Shown here: in pieces, positions 12,520 through 18,956 of the stretch
Layout of the letters: each line of letters opens with the position of its first letter
How positions within the stretch are numbered: the first letter of the stretch is position 1
Assembly: GCF_000376425.1 (NCBI RefSeq)
Contig: NZ_AQWL01000014.1
Location: 1 to 36,995 of the forward strand
Reading direction: 5' to 3'
DNA: 36,995 nt
Source: Thiobacillus denitrificans DSM 12475
Lineage (GTDB): Bacteria; Pseudomonadota; Gammaproteobacteria; Burkholderiales; Thiobacillaceae
The notes under the pieces: model-generated
Database searches by the model: none
Seen by the model: the letters and a program-made list of their open reading frames with translations, nothing else
What the model was told of the DNA's origin: nothing
Position numbers and translations under genes: made by a program

Positions 12520-12551
12520 AAAGCCCGATCGCACATGGCGAAGCGGGCTTT
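12520..12551 (-). terminator. Terminator of the 13720 gene (conserved-loop family)
   Basis: Outer stem AAAGCCCG / CGGGCTTT, inner stem CGC/GCG, loop CAUGU in RNA, followed by eight T on the minus strand. It may also slow plus-strand transcription from umuC. Confidence 0.85.
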
Positions 12552-12583
12552 AGTGGGTAAGTGGAGACCCACGATTTGCTGAA

Positions 12584-13720
12584 TTACTGCACGGGAGGCA
12601 GGTTCAGTGCAGATGCAATTGCATCGTCAAGCGCTTCTTCAGCCCACTCTTGGCCGACAAAGCCCCAGCAGGAGTCCTTTTCGACGATTGTCTGTGTCTT
12701 GATATCTATCGCGTAACAGATAAATCCCCAGCAATCGCCTGCAAGCCATGAATTGTACGACTCAAGCACCTGATGGGCGTACTCTCTTGCCGCGGCTTCC
12801 CGTGCGGCCTCGATGGAACGCGTTACCTCGACCTCCAGTTGCTGCAGAAAGTCGAAAGCCTCATGCCAGTGCTCGAAGCTGGGATGCTTGACGTCCGCGT
12901 AGAACGTCATGCCTTCCTTGCCAAGGCTTAGCGTCTCGACTGTGTAGCGCCGATTGGACCGGGTCTTGCGGTTATCCACGACGCGACCCTTGGTGTAGAC
13001 GGGGGCACGGCGTTTCAGGATCTCGTCACGAGCGACGTCGTCTGGAACCCACAAGGCACCGCCGGTGGTCGTGTCCCATGCACATTGGTATCCGGTGCCA
13101 GATACTGACAGCACCATGCCGCTGTGCTCATACACGTCCAACAGGACGGCCAGCATGTCGCCGATCGTACCTGCCTGCCTGCACGCGTGCCACGCCTCTT
13201 CGAGCAGCTTTTCCCAGTCGAACTCGGCAAAATTAGCCTTGTCTTCATCGGAAAACTCGACCCAACTGCATCGATAACCCTGGATTTCGTTGAGGATGTC
13301 AGTCCGCAACTGGTTCACGGTTACGCCGTATCGAGCTGCCTCCATCTCCATACAGACCGCGGTGTTTGCTTCGGGATAGAGGCGTTTGCGCAGCATATCC
13401 TCAGCCATTGATTCAACCACGCCAAGATTGGTATTGCGGCGATAGTCGCTGTCCAGACCTAGAGCCTCCTGATAGCGATGTTGGCTTTCCCGGTCTCCGC
13501 GGCGGCCAGCGAAATAGATGGCTCCTTCGCCGTCACTGCTTTCCAGAGGGCTTTCACAGTCATCATCACGTACGAGCCCCGCATAAACTGCGATCTTTCC
13601 GTCCGGAGAGTAGACCGTCCGGACCGACTCTTCAGGTTTGGTCAAAACATGGTCGAATAGGCTGGCAATAATGCCGCCATCATCTTCTTGAATAACGCTT
13701 TTCGTTGATGAATACATCAC
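12584..13720 (-). CDS. Hypothetical protein (378 aa) with C-terminal CWGF repeats
   Basis: A 378-residue soluble protein, mostly acidic. ATG 13720 has AAGGAG upstream. The C-terminal 55 residues contain a double-aromatic pattern, SWLAGDCWGFICYAID and EKDSCWGFVGQEWAEEAL; short proteins with an xSCWGFxG motif are frequent on phages and plasmids, but I cannot name a function. The central part (EEAWHACRQAGTIGDMLAVL) is helical, and the N-terminal part is charged and probably flexible. Single-gene unit with leader L5 and its own promoter, ending in a conserved-loop terminator. It might be an anti-defence or regulatory protein; this is a guess from context. Confidence 0.75.
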   Translation of the reverse strand: MMYSSTKSVIQEDDGGIIASLFDHVLTKPEESVRTVYSPDGKIAVYAGLVRDDDCESPLESSDGEGAIYFAGRRGDRESQHRYQEALGLDSDYRRNTNLGVVESMAEDMLRKRLYPEANTAVCMEMEAARYGVTVNQLRTDILNEIQGYRCSWVEFSDEDKANFAEFDWEKLLEEAWHACRQAGTIGDMLAVLLDVYEHSGMVLSVSGTGYQCAWDTTTGGALWVPDDVARDEILKRRAPVYTKGRVVDNRKTRSNRRYTVETLSLGKEGMTFYADVKHPSFEHWHEAFDFLQQLEVEVTRSIEAAREAAAREYAHQVLESYNSWLAGDCWGFICYAIDIKTQTIVEKDSCWGFVGQEWAEEALDDAIASALNLPPVQ

Positions 13721-13790
13721 ATCTCCTTACGCATACGCGCCATCCGACGGGATGACTCCGACGTTGCAGGGAGAGTTGAGGCTCATGGGA
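13721..13790 (-). promoter_or_regulatory. Conserved leader element L5
   Basis: Minus strand: GAGCCTCAACTCTCCCTGC, AACGTCGGAGT, hairpin CATCC-CGTC-GGATG, GCGCGTATGCG, then TAAGGAG and ATG 13720. The promoter at 13826-13854 would start transcription about 30 nt before it, so the whole element is in the mRNA. Confidence 0.65.
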
Positions 13791-13825
13791 TAGGAAGCCA
13801 CCGCCACATCGCCTCGGGAATTGCC

Positions 13826-13854
13826 TAGTAAACTTGGGGGCTGTCGAAATCCAA
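13826..13854 (-). promoter_or_regulatory. Promoter for the 13720 gene
   Basis: Minus strand TTGGAT (13854-13849), 17-nt spacer, TTACTA (13831-13826). Predicted start near 13819, giving a 5' leader of about 100 nt that contains L5. Confidence 0.5.
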
Positions 13855-13876
13855 TAACCACCGTCCAGAAGGGACC

Positions 13877-14041
13877 ATGCTCATAAGAACAGCTGTAATC
13901 GCACTTTTTCCAATCGTTTTGTCCTGCGCCAACGTCGATGCTTTCCCTGCCAGCGAGGCTATGCCAGCGGATGTGAGCGAGCGCTCCATGGCATTGCGGT
14001 GCGCGATCGCGCTCAAAGCCGCGGATAACATATTCAAGTGA
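13877..14041 (+). CDS. Small exported protein or lipoprotein (54 aa)
   Basis: ATG 13877 is preceded by AGAAGGGA (5 nt spacing). The first 20 residues (MLIRTAVIALFPIVLSCANV) form a signal peptide; LSCA could be a lipobox with Cys as the lipid-modified residue, otherwise signal peptidase I may cut after VDA. The remaining 30 residues include a short amphipathic helix (ERSMALRCAIALKAADNIFK). The stop is 10 nt before the next gene, so the two form a plus-strand operon. Mature peptide size suggests an entry-exclusion-like, lysis-like or toxin-antidote role, but none can be shown. Confidence 0.6.
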   Translation: MLIRTAVIALFPIVLSCANVDAFPASEAMPADVSERSMALRCAIALKAADNIFK

Positions 14042-14051
14042 TCGAGGTGAA

Positions 14052-14723
14052 ATGAAGCCAACTCGAGAGGTAGCCGAACTGCTCGATGACCTTGGGCTGG
14101 CCATCGGCGCGCGCCAGGTTGAGATCGTCGACTTCAACTTGGCGGAATCGGCTTATGTCCATCACTCCAGGGTGCCTGTCGCGTTGGCCGGGTACGCGAT
14201 GGTTTCCCCGGTGTTCGCGCGGGGCCGGTTTCCAAAGTATTCCTTCATTGAGATGATCCGGAAGCGCCCCTCGATGGACTCGTACGAGGCGCGCGCGCTG
14301 GCAGCCGTGTGCGGCGCAGAAATGGCGCCGTTGTCCTGGCGGGATCCGGAAGCGTTCGGCAGACACCTGTGGGACATTATTCGCCGCTATGAGCTTGATC
14401 CATTCTTCGAGCGTACCGAACGACGTTACGGCAGCGCAGGCGACCAATATTTGATGCGTCCGCGAGGGTTCGACTGGGCCGATCCGGACAACCCGGAAAT
14501 TCCGGGTGCGCTGGCGAAATGGCGCGCGGATTACAGGAAACTGCCACCTGCCTGGCAGTTGATGGTCGCGACGATACTGCAGCTCTACCGTCAGGGCGAT
14601 GACCCATACTGGATGGTCAGGGTGCCCAAGAACTGGCACGCGAGCGAGGGCATCACGACCCTCCGCGACCACGGTGCGTTGGCGGATTGGGCCCGGCTCT
14701 ATGTGCTCTACCCGGGCTGGTAA
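14052..14723 (+). CDS. Hypothetical protein (223 aa)
   Basis: A 223-residue soluble protein from ATG 14052 with GAGGTG 4 nt upstream. It is rich in Arg, Trp and Tyr, with segments FARGRFPKYSFIEMIRKRPS, PFFERTERRYGSAGDQYLM and YWMVRVPKNWHASEG. No transmembrane segment, Cys cluster or nucleotide-binding motif is visible. It follows the small exported protein by 10 nt. It is one of few plus-strand genes among the minus-strand units and faces the terminator at 14748-14777. I do not recognise a family. Confidence 0.7.
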   Translation: MKPTREVAELLDDLGLAIGARQVEIVDFNLAESAYVHHSRVPVALAGYAMVSPVFARGRFPKYSFIEMIRKRPSMDSYEARALAAVCGAEMAPLSWRDPEAFGRHLWDIIRRYELDPFFERTERRYGSAGDQYLMRPRGFDWADPDNPEIPGALAKWRADYRKLPPAWQLMVATILQLYRQGDDPYWMVRVPKNWHASEGITTLRDHGALADWARLYVLYPGW

Positions 14724-14747
14724 GGCACTCTGATCGGAAATAAAAAA

Positions 14748-14777
14748 ACCCGCTGATGCACAAGGCATTCAACGGGT
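14748..14777 (-). terminator. Terminator of the 15041 gene (conserved-loop family)
   Basis: Outer stem ACCCG / CGGGT, then TGA/TCA, inner stem TGC/GCA and loop CUUGU in RNA, followed by seven T on the minus strand. Also convergent with the plus-strand gene ending at 14723. Confidence 0.85.
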
Positions 14778-14786
14778 CTTGGGGGG

Positions 14787-15041
14787 CTAGATCAGGGATT
14801 GCTGACCTCTTGCGATGCGACCAGCTTTCGCTCGTGCATTAGGCAAGAACAGAAACGATCCCTGCTGCGTGCCAAACACACCACCGTGAATGGCGATGGT
14901 CAGCTCCCAGAAGATGCCGTGTCGCGTATAGATGGCATCGAACTTATTGATGCCTTCGCGGAAACTTCTGCGAAAGGCACCTGCATATACCAACAAGGAA
15001 AAGAACGGCAGAACAACAAACAGAGTTGAATAGAGGTTCAT
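14787..15041 (-). CDS. Small membrane-anchored protein (84 aa)
   Basis: ATG 15041 follows GAGGAAGACTGAA. The N-terminal segment MNLYSTLFVVLPFFSLLVYA is a single membrane helix, followed by a basic cytosolic or periplasmic part (FRRSFREGINKFDAIYTRHG) and a glycine-rich stretch. The frame continues upstream only through the leader and a homopolymeric purine tract. Single-gene unit with leader L6 and a conserved-loop terminator. It may anchor a partner at the inner membrane; no family recognised. Confidence 0.65.
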   Translation of the reverse strand: MNLYSTLFVVLPFFSLLVYAGAFRRSFREGINKFDAIYTRHGIFWELTIAIHGGVFGTQQGSFLFLPNARAKAGRIARGQQSLI

Positions 15042-15115
15042 TTCAGTCTTCCTCGCATACGCGCCATCCGAAGGGATGACTCCCACGTTGCTTTCAGGAT
15101 TGAGCGACACGCCAA
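15042..15115 (-). promoter_or_regulatory. Conserved leader element L6
   Basis: Minus strand: GTCGCTCAATCCTGAAAGC, AACGTGGGAGT, hairpin CATCC-CTTC-GGATG, GCGCGTATGCG, then AGGAAG and ATG 15041. The 3' half is nearly identical to L5. Confidence 0.65.
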
Positions 15116-15118
15116 AAT

Positions 15119-15166
15119 AAAGGAGGAGGAGGAAGAAGAAGAAGAAAGAAGAAGAAAGAAAGGGTA
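15119..15166. repeat. Purine microsatellite (GGA/GAA repeats)
   Basis: About 48 nt of pure purine on the plus strand: AAAGGAGGAGGAGG then AAGAAGAAGAAG, AAAG and further GAA units. It lies directly upstream of leader L6 and downstream of the terminator 15181-15198. Tracts of this kind change length by slippage and can form triplex DNA. Confidence 0.85.
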
Positions 15167-15180
15167 CGTGACGAAAAAAA

Positions 15181-15198
15181 GCCGTCCATAAGGACGGC
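15181..15198 (-). terminator. Terminator of the 15421 gene
   Basis: Perfect 7-bp stem GCCGTCC / GGACGGC, 4-nt loop, then seven T on the minus strand. It lacks the conserved inner stem and pentaloop of the other terminators. Confidence 0.85.
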
Positions 15199-15217
15199 CG
15201 AAAGGGAAGAGTTACTG

Positions 15218-15421
15218 TTAGGACTGCATGAGCTTGGTGATGCGGTCCGCATCTTTTTGAGTGGTCATGCCGCTGCCGATTCGGTCGCGGAGTGCTTGGG
15301 GGATATTGATGCCTGTATGGTCGAGGAAACTGACCACCCATTCACCAGAGGTTCCTTTGCTGACCATATCCGCCACGATGCCGACGGTGTCTTTCATGGG
15401 TATTTCTTGAACGCTAATCAC
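15218..15421 (-). CDS. Small hypothetical protein (67 aa)
   Basis: A 67-residue protein from GTG 15421 with GGAG 9 nt upstream; ATG 15397 is an alternative. The sequence is amphipathic and helical, with SKGTSGEWVVSFLDHTGINI and DRIGSGMTTQKDADRITKLM. Its promoter is the TTGCAG/TTTATG pair at 15457-15485, so unlike its neighbours it has its own ordinary promoter and no conserved leader. Ends at the plain terminator 15181-15198. No family recognised. Confidence 0.6.
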   Translation of the reverse strand: MISVQEIPMKDTVGIVADMVSKGTSGEWVVSFLDHTGINIPQALRDRIGSGMTTQKDADRITKLMQS

Positions 15422-15456
15422 GATGAACTCCAGAAATTGAATGTTAGCGGGAATGG

Positions 15457-15485
15457 CATAAAGCCTGTGTGTTCTGAAGCTGCAA
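15457..15485 (-). promoter_or_regulatory. Promoter for the 15421 gene
   Basis: Minus strand TTGCAG (15485-15480), 17-nt spacer, TTTATG (15462-15457). The predicted start is near 15450, about 30 nt before GTG 15421. Between here and 15626 I see only a further hairpin-like CTCCCGTAAACGGG and no gene. Confidence 0.5.
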
Positions 15486-15625
15486 AATGCAGAAGGCCGG
15501 CTTGGCTAACTGGTATCTCCCGTAAACGGGGTCTCGCGGAGGTCAGCTGTGTGCTGTTCAATGACTAGCCTTGCCCCCAGAATTGAGCAACATGGCATTG
15601 GAAAGCGTTGCGTTACGCGATAAAA

Positions 15626-15656
15626 AACCCCGGCCAGGTAATCTGGACGCGGGGTT
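15626..15656 (-). terminator. Terminator of the 16551-15686 operon
   Basis: Outer stem AACCCCG / CGGGGTT, inner stem CCAG/CTGG and 5-nt loop, followed by six T on the minus strand. Same architecture as the conserved-loop family but with a different loop. Confidence 0.8.
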
Positions 15657-15685
15657 GGTGAGTTGGGCAGGGCCATGGCGGTCGA

Positions 15686-15913
15686 TCAGATCCCAAGCTC
15701 CTGGCGGACTAGCCGTTTCTTCCACGGATAGGGCAATCCGGATGGATGGCGGCCTACGAGTATTCGCAAGCACGCCAGTCTCGACAGCGCAGGCATGGGC
15801 CCCAGGTTGCCGGGGCGCTCCGGTGTTTTCAGTACGGCGACAAGCCATGACGAAGGTTGCTCATGAGCCGCGCGGATCAGTGCGTGGAACTTCCGTATGC
15901 GTTGGCTCAACAT
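15686..15913 (-). CDS. Small basic hypothetical protein (75 aa)
   Basis: ATG 15913 overlaps the stop of the upstream gene by 7 nt (ATGTTGA). The protein is Arg- and Leu-rich (MLSQRIRKFHALIRAAHEQP, ALSRLACLRILVGRHPSG), predicted mostly helical, with a pI that should be high. It ends about 30 nt before the terminator 15626-15656. The coupling suggests joint action with the 16551 protein. No family recognised; a shadow frame cannot be fully excluded, but the overlap and position favour a gene. Confidence 0.5.
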   Translation of the reverse strand: MLSQRIRKFHALIRAAHEQPSSWLVAVLKTPERPGNLGPMPALSRLACLRILVGRHPSGLPYPWKKRLVRQELGI

Positions 15914-16551
15914 GGTGCGCCACCTTCATCGATTGTGCCGGCATTCAAGTGGCGTTCATCGATCAAGCCAGCCTCGCACGCCGTCTTGCTGTCGGTCTCC
16001 TTGCCGTACTTCGGACATTCATCGGAAACCGGCTGCGAGTAGTCGAACCAGGTGCACGAAATAACTTCGCACCCGGGAAACGCTTCCTCGGCAAGATCCG
16101 CGGCGTGCTCGCAGTCGGTCGCATCACAGTCGAACGCCATCCGGAATCGGTCTCCGTGATGCTCGTGGAGCATCACACGAAAAGGCTTCAGGCCATTGGC
16201 TTCCAGATCGCGAAGCCTGCGCTTCTCGACGGCCGCCCGGAATGGCGCAACGTACTGGTCGCCGATCCGCCGGTATGTCATGCCCAGGTCCCGCGCCTCA
16301 AGCGACGCGCCGAGATAGGCGGCGGTTTCCCACGGAGACTGGCCATAGGTGCTTGCCCAGCAGAGGTGCTTCACTTCCTTCCAGAAGGTCTTGAGGAATT
16401 CTTCGGTTGCCCCCGCGGCCACCAGATTGTCCATGACCGTTTCAATCGGCTTGGTTTGAGCCTCGATGAACGAATCGGTGAAATGGTTCCATTTCTTCAG
16501 TGCCGCGATGTGCGTAAGGCGCGGCTCGCCTGATTGTTGAACATTTGGCAT
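15907..16551 (-). CDS. Hypothetical protein (214 aa), Cys-rich C-terminus
   Basis: ATG 16551 was chosen because GCAAGGAG lies 9 nt upstream; the frame extends further only through leader L7. The N-terminal half is helical and acidic (WNHFTDSFIEAQTKPIETVM) with a segment KHLCWASTYGQSPWETAAYL. The C-terminal half has several Cys and His (FDCDATDCEHAADL, GCEVISCTWFDYS, SDECPKYG) that could bind a metal. Operon with the small basic protein behind it. Unit bounded by leader L7 and terminator 15626-15656. No family recognised. Confidence 0.7.
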   Translation of the reverse strand: MPNVQQSGEPRLTHIAALKKWNHFTDSFIEAQTKPIETVMDNLVAAGATEEFLKTFWKEVKHLCWASTYGQSPWETAAYLGASLEARDLGMTYRRIGDQYVAPFRAAVEKRRLRDLEANGLKPFRVMLHEHHGDRFRMAFDCDATDCEHAADLAEEAFPGCEVISCTWFDYSQPVSDECPKYGKETDSKTACEAGLIDERHLNAGTIDEGGAPC

Positions 16552-16630
16552 GATCGCTTCTCCTTGCAAAAGGCCGACAGTCAAAATGACCACGTTCACC
16601 TTGCATAAAGGGTTGAGGGACAAGACGACA
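16552..16630 (-). promoter_or_regulatory. Conserved leader element L7
   Basis: Minus strand: GTCCCTCAACCCTTTATGC, AAGGTGAACGT, hairpin GGTCA-TTT-TGACT, GTCGGCCTTTT, then GCAAGGAG and ATG 16551. One of the most typical copies. Confidence 0.7.
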
Positions 16631-16635
16631 GAAAA

Positions 16636-16667
16636 AACCCACCGACGCACAGGGCGTTCAGTGGGTT
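16636..16667 (-). terminator. Terminator of the DUF3085 operon (conserved-loop family)
   Basis: Outer stem AACCCAC / GTGGGTT, inner stem CGC/GCG, loop CCUGU in RNA, followed by TTTTTTCTGTCG on the minus strand. The RNA loop is read from plus strand ACAGG. Confidence 0.85.
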
Positions 16668-16672
16668 ATGGG

Positions 16673-17170
16673 TCAATGATTCCTGATCTTGGGCATCAGC
16701 ACCTGGATTTGGCGTGACGTCACCTTGATCTTGAGCTTCGCATCGTCGGACAAGACCGCGAGCACTGGCTCAAACATGGTGATCGGGAGCGTGGTTACCG
16801 AATCGTCCCCGCCCATGATCGCCCCCTTGGCTTCGTACCAATCATCGAACTCGCCGCCGGCTTTGGGATCGGACTCCGCAGCGTAGGCTACGACGTTGGT
16901 GCTTTTTCCTTCCTCGACCAGCAGCGAAGGATTGCCGTTGGACATGAGGTAGACTCCTTGATCCGCGACCAACCACAGCCCGGCGGGCAACTTACACAGG
17001 TCGATGTTCTTGGAGTCCGGCCAGTCGTTTTCGTCCTTTTTGACCTCGCCACCCTTGTGGTACTCGGGCACGAACAGATCTTCATGGGACGGGCGATGCT
17101 CTGTGCAGGCCTTGGAGTGCTCCACCAGGCGGCGTACTTCGGAGACTTTGAAGGTCAATGTTCCGGCCAT
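16673..17170 (-). CDS. DUF3085 domain protein
   Basis: A 165-residue protein from ATG 17170 with GGAGGGG upstream. It matches the DUF3085 pattern: an N-terminal helix (VSEVRRLVEHSKACTEHRPS), the LPAGLWLVADQGVYLMSNGN segment, VVYAAE-like VVAYAAESDP, then a WYEAKGAIMGGDDSVTTLPI end. The family is widespread on plasmids and genomic islands but its function is not known; RNA motifs have been reported upstream of such genes in other proteobacteria. It starts 1 nt after the stop of the gene upstream. Part of a five-gene run from 18908. Confidence 0.85.
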   Translation of the reverse strand: MAGTLTFKVSEVRRLVEHSKACTEHRPSHEDLFVPEYHKGGEVKKDENDWPDSKNIDLCKLPAGLWLVADQGVYLMSNGNPSLLVEEGKSTNVVAYAAESDPKAGGEFDDWYEAKGAIMGGDDSVTTLPITMFEPVLAVLSDDAKLKIKVTSRQIQVLMPKIRNH

Positions 17171-17171
17171 G

Positions 17172-17597
17172 TCAGTTCCCCTCCACCGCATAGGCGTATT
17201 CCCCATTGGGGAGACGCACGCCGTTCACGATACGAATACCGGTCTCGGGACGCAGGATCAGGCGGCTAAGACCGTCCTGGAAGATGGAGAAGACCACGTT
17301 CCCGTCGCTTCCATAGACATGGATGCAGGGCACATGGGAGTCCTCGCTTCCCGGCAGCGCGTTGATCTCGGCACACAGTCCAATGCCGAGGTCGTCGGTG
17401 TGCCCTTCGACCGGACTGACGTCCAGGTAGACCTGGCCATGTGTCCCACGATGGTCGGTGATCTTCATCTGGTAGTCGCACGTGGGTTTCAGATCGCCGT
17501 TGTAGGCGATCGAATTCCAGTGTGTTACCTGAACAGAGGAGACCGCCGTGTCTTGTACCGCTGCGGGTGCCGCGGCTTCTTGGGTCGTGCTTTGCAT
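17172..17597 (-). CDS. Hypothetical protein (141 aa)
   Basis: A 141-residue protein from ATG 17597, with GAAGGAGG 8 nt upstream. After an Ala-rich flexible start the protein is beta-rich (SSVQVTHWNSIAYNGDLKPT, GQVYLDVSPVEGHTDDLGIG, VFSIFQDGLSRLILRPETGI), suggesting a jelly-roll or lipocalin-like fold without clear family. No signal peptide. Immediately upstream of the DUF3085 gene, with 1-nt spacing, so they are coupled. Preceded by leader L8 even though no terminator separates it from the DUF3268 gene. Confidence 0.75.
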   Translation of the reverse strand: MQSTTQEAAAPAAVQDTAVSSVQVTHWNSIAYNGDLKPTCDYQMKITDHRGTHGQVYLDVSPVEGHTDDLGIGLCAEINALPGSEDSHVPCIHVYGSDGNVVFSIFQDGLSRLILRPETGIRIVNGVRLPNGEYAYAVEGN

Positions 17598-17668
17598 GAT
17601 TGCAACCTCCTTCTTTGGATACCCGGAAACATTCCAGGCTTCGTCGTTGCAGGTGGTGTTGATGGACG
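17598..17668 (-). promoter_or_regulatory. Conserved leader element L8
   Basis: Minus strand: CGTCCATCAACACCACCTGC, AACGACGAAGC, hairpin CTGGAA-TGT-TTCCGG, GTATCCAAA, then GAAGGAGG and ATG 17597. A further 6-bp hairpin ACGAAG/CTTCGT (about 17674-17692) sits between it and the DUF3268 stop, without a T-run. Confidence 0.55.
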
Positions 17669-17692
17669 CGTCCTACGAAGTCTTCTTCTTCG

Positions 17693-18076
17693 TTAGGCGT
17701 ATTCCATCACTATCCCGTAAATCCTGTCGGCTTCCTCCACCGTCCGTATTCCTGCCGTGTGGTACTTCCAGCCGATGCGGTGGCTGATCGCCGCGTAGAG
17801 CTTTTTCCTGTCCATCGTTCCGCCTTGCCAGATCGGGTCGAGCAATTCGTGGATTCGCTGGCGTGCTTTCTTGAGCTCGGGCGTCGGGATGCAGCCCAAG
17901 GGCCTCGTGCGGTTCCCCGTCTTGTGGTGACAGCCGACGAAGTTGCCGCAGGCGTCGCACTTCCAGAATGGCAGGGCAGACAGATCGGGGCGATGCGGGT
18001 AAATCTCTTTCCCGTCGGTGAGCCGCGGCAGCACGTCTCTACCGCATCCACAGCAATAGAGCTTGATGGTCTTCAT
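17693..18076 (-). CDS. DUF3268-family zinc-finger protein
   Basis: A 127-residue protein whose N-terminal half fits the DUF3268 zinc-finger family: CCGCGRDV and CDACGNFVGCHHKTGN supply the Cys and His ligands, joined by TDGKEIYPHRPDLSALPFWK, then RPLGCIPTPELKKARQRIHE. The C-terminal half has a helical GGTMDRKKLYAAISHRIGWK segment. Such proteins are frequent on mobile elements and probably bind nucleic acid. ATG 18076 overlaps the previous gene by 4 nt. Middle of the 18908-17693 operon. Confidence 0.88.
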   Translation of the reverse strand: MKTIKLYCCGCGRDVLPRLTDGKEIYPHRPDLSALPFWKCDACGNFVGCHHKTGNRTRPLGCIPTPELKKARQRIHELLDPIWQGGTMDRKKLYAAISHRIGWKYHTAGIRTVEEADRIYGIVMEYA

Positions 18077-18282
18077 TCAGATTTCGTTGCCGGGTCGATC
18101 ACGTTGAAAGCCACCCAAGCGGACACGGCGACCGTGCTTGCCGTGCCAAACGCCAGCTGGGCACCCGGCGGGAAGTCGCCCGCCTTCGCTTCTGGGAAGT
18201 GCTCGCCGATCGTGGCCCAGAACGCTGCTTCCGCGGCCTCGGCTGCGAGTTGCGTACGGACGGTCAAAGATTCTTCAGCCAT
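18073..18282 (-). CDS. Small hypothetical protein (69 aa)
   Basis: ATG 18282 has GGGAGG 7 nt upstream; the frame can also start at TTG 18288. The 69 residues are Ala-rich and helical (TQLAAEAAEAAFWATIGEHF), with a hydrophobic C-terminal stretch (LAFGTASTVAVSAWVAFNVI) that may be a weak membrane helix. It sits 2 nt after the upstream stop and overlaps the DUF3268 gene by 4 nt, so it is surely part of the operon. No family recognised. Confidence 0.7.
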   Translation of the reverse strand: MAEESLTVRTQLAAEAAEAAFWATIGEHFPEAKAGDFPPGAQLAFGTASTVAVSAWVAFNVIDPATKSE

Positions 18283-18284
18283 GC

Positions 18285-18908
18285 TCAAACCTCCCTGGGG
18301 TCGAGTTCAATGCCGGCGAAGGAATCAATGGAAACTGAGCCGCCTCTGGAATAAACCCGGAAAAGCCCGTTTTCCATCTCGGGGTCATCTTCGCGTGCGT
18401 TTCGCGCTGCCTGGATCACTTCATCGTCGCTGTCATACGGGCCATGTAGCTCAGGCTCTATATCGCCAACCATAACGAGCAGGTAATGCTTGTCCGTTGC
18501 TGAAGTTACCTTGGTGTTGAGCAGGAAGTGCCACACCTTTTCGACTGAGATGGCCTGTTTCTCGGTGTCTGGGTTGTCCTTCATCTCGTAGATACCTTCA
18601 GCCAGACCTGAGCAGATATCTTCAAGGTGGCACTTGGCCATTTCCAGCACGCTATTCAGGTCATCGCGAATGTCTGAGATGGGGTCAAATCCCATCAGCC
18701 TTGCCATACCAGCGAGTTCTTTCGCTGCCGGGTCGTTCTGGTCGAACGCCTCGAAGGGGGGCTCATAACCTTCTTCCTCGGCGTCCTCGATCGCCTTCTC
18801 GTAATGCTCTCCATTGTCATACTCTGCTTGCGTCACCTCCAGCTCGACCGCATGGAATATCGGCTCGCCAGAGGCGTTCTTGCACAAAACAAAGACTTTG
18901 ATTTTCAT
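18285..18908 (-). CDS. Acidic hypothetical protein (207 aa)
   Basis: ATG 18908 is preceded by GAGGAGC. The 207-residue protein is strongly acidic and has a small beta start (MKIKVFVLCKNASGEPIFHA), an acidic helix (EKAIEDAEEEGYEPPFEAFD), a helical middle and a C-terminal part containing DDEVIQAARNAREDDPEMEN. Highly acidic small proteins on mobile elements are often DNA mimics against restriction or nucleoid proteins, but no family was recognised. First gene of the operon running to DUF3268. A hairpin at 18923-18946 lies just before the ribosome-binding site. Confidence 0.75.
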   Translation of the reverse strand: MKIKVFVLCKNASGEPIFHAVELEVTQAEYDNGEHYEKAIEDAEEEGYEPPFEAFDQNDPAAKELAGMARLMGFDPISDIRDDLNSVLEMAKCHLEDICSGLAEGIYEMKDNPDTEKQAISVEKVWHFLLNTKVTSATDKHYLLVMVGDIEPELHGPYDSDDEVIQAARNAREDDPEMENGLFRVYSRGGSVSIDSFAGIELDPREV

Positions 18909-18922
18909 CTGGGCTCCTCGAA

Positions 18923-18946
18923 ACCCGTGCAATTTCTTGCACGGGT
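18923..18946 (-). terminator. Hairpin between ligase and next operon
   Basis: Perfect 10-bp stem ACCCGTGCAA / TTGCACGGGT with a 4-nt loop, followed on the minus strand by TTTCGAGGAG. It can terminate ligase transcription, or act as the 5' hairpin of the 18908 message, being only 2-4 nt before the ribosome-binding site. Confidence 0.7.
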
Positions 18947-18956
18947 GGTGGTTGGG

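Noticed and set aside
15571-16533. Plus-strand ORF of 320 codons
   Set aside because: Antisense to the minus-strand genes at 16551 and 15913, starts inside a terminator hairpin and reads like non-coding sequence.
16552-16650. Short leader peptide conserved in the leaders (frame KVNVVILTVGL)
   Set aside because: The frame is open in several leaders but has no conserved start codon or ribosome site; it follows from the conserved DNA sequence and spacing.
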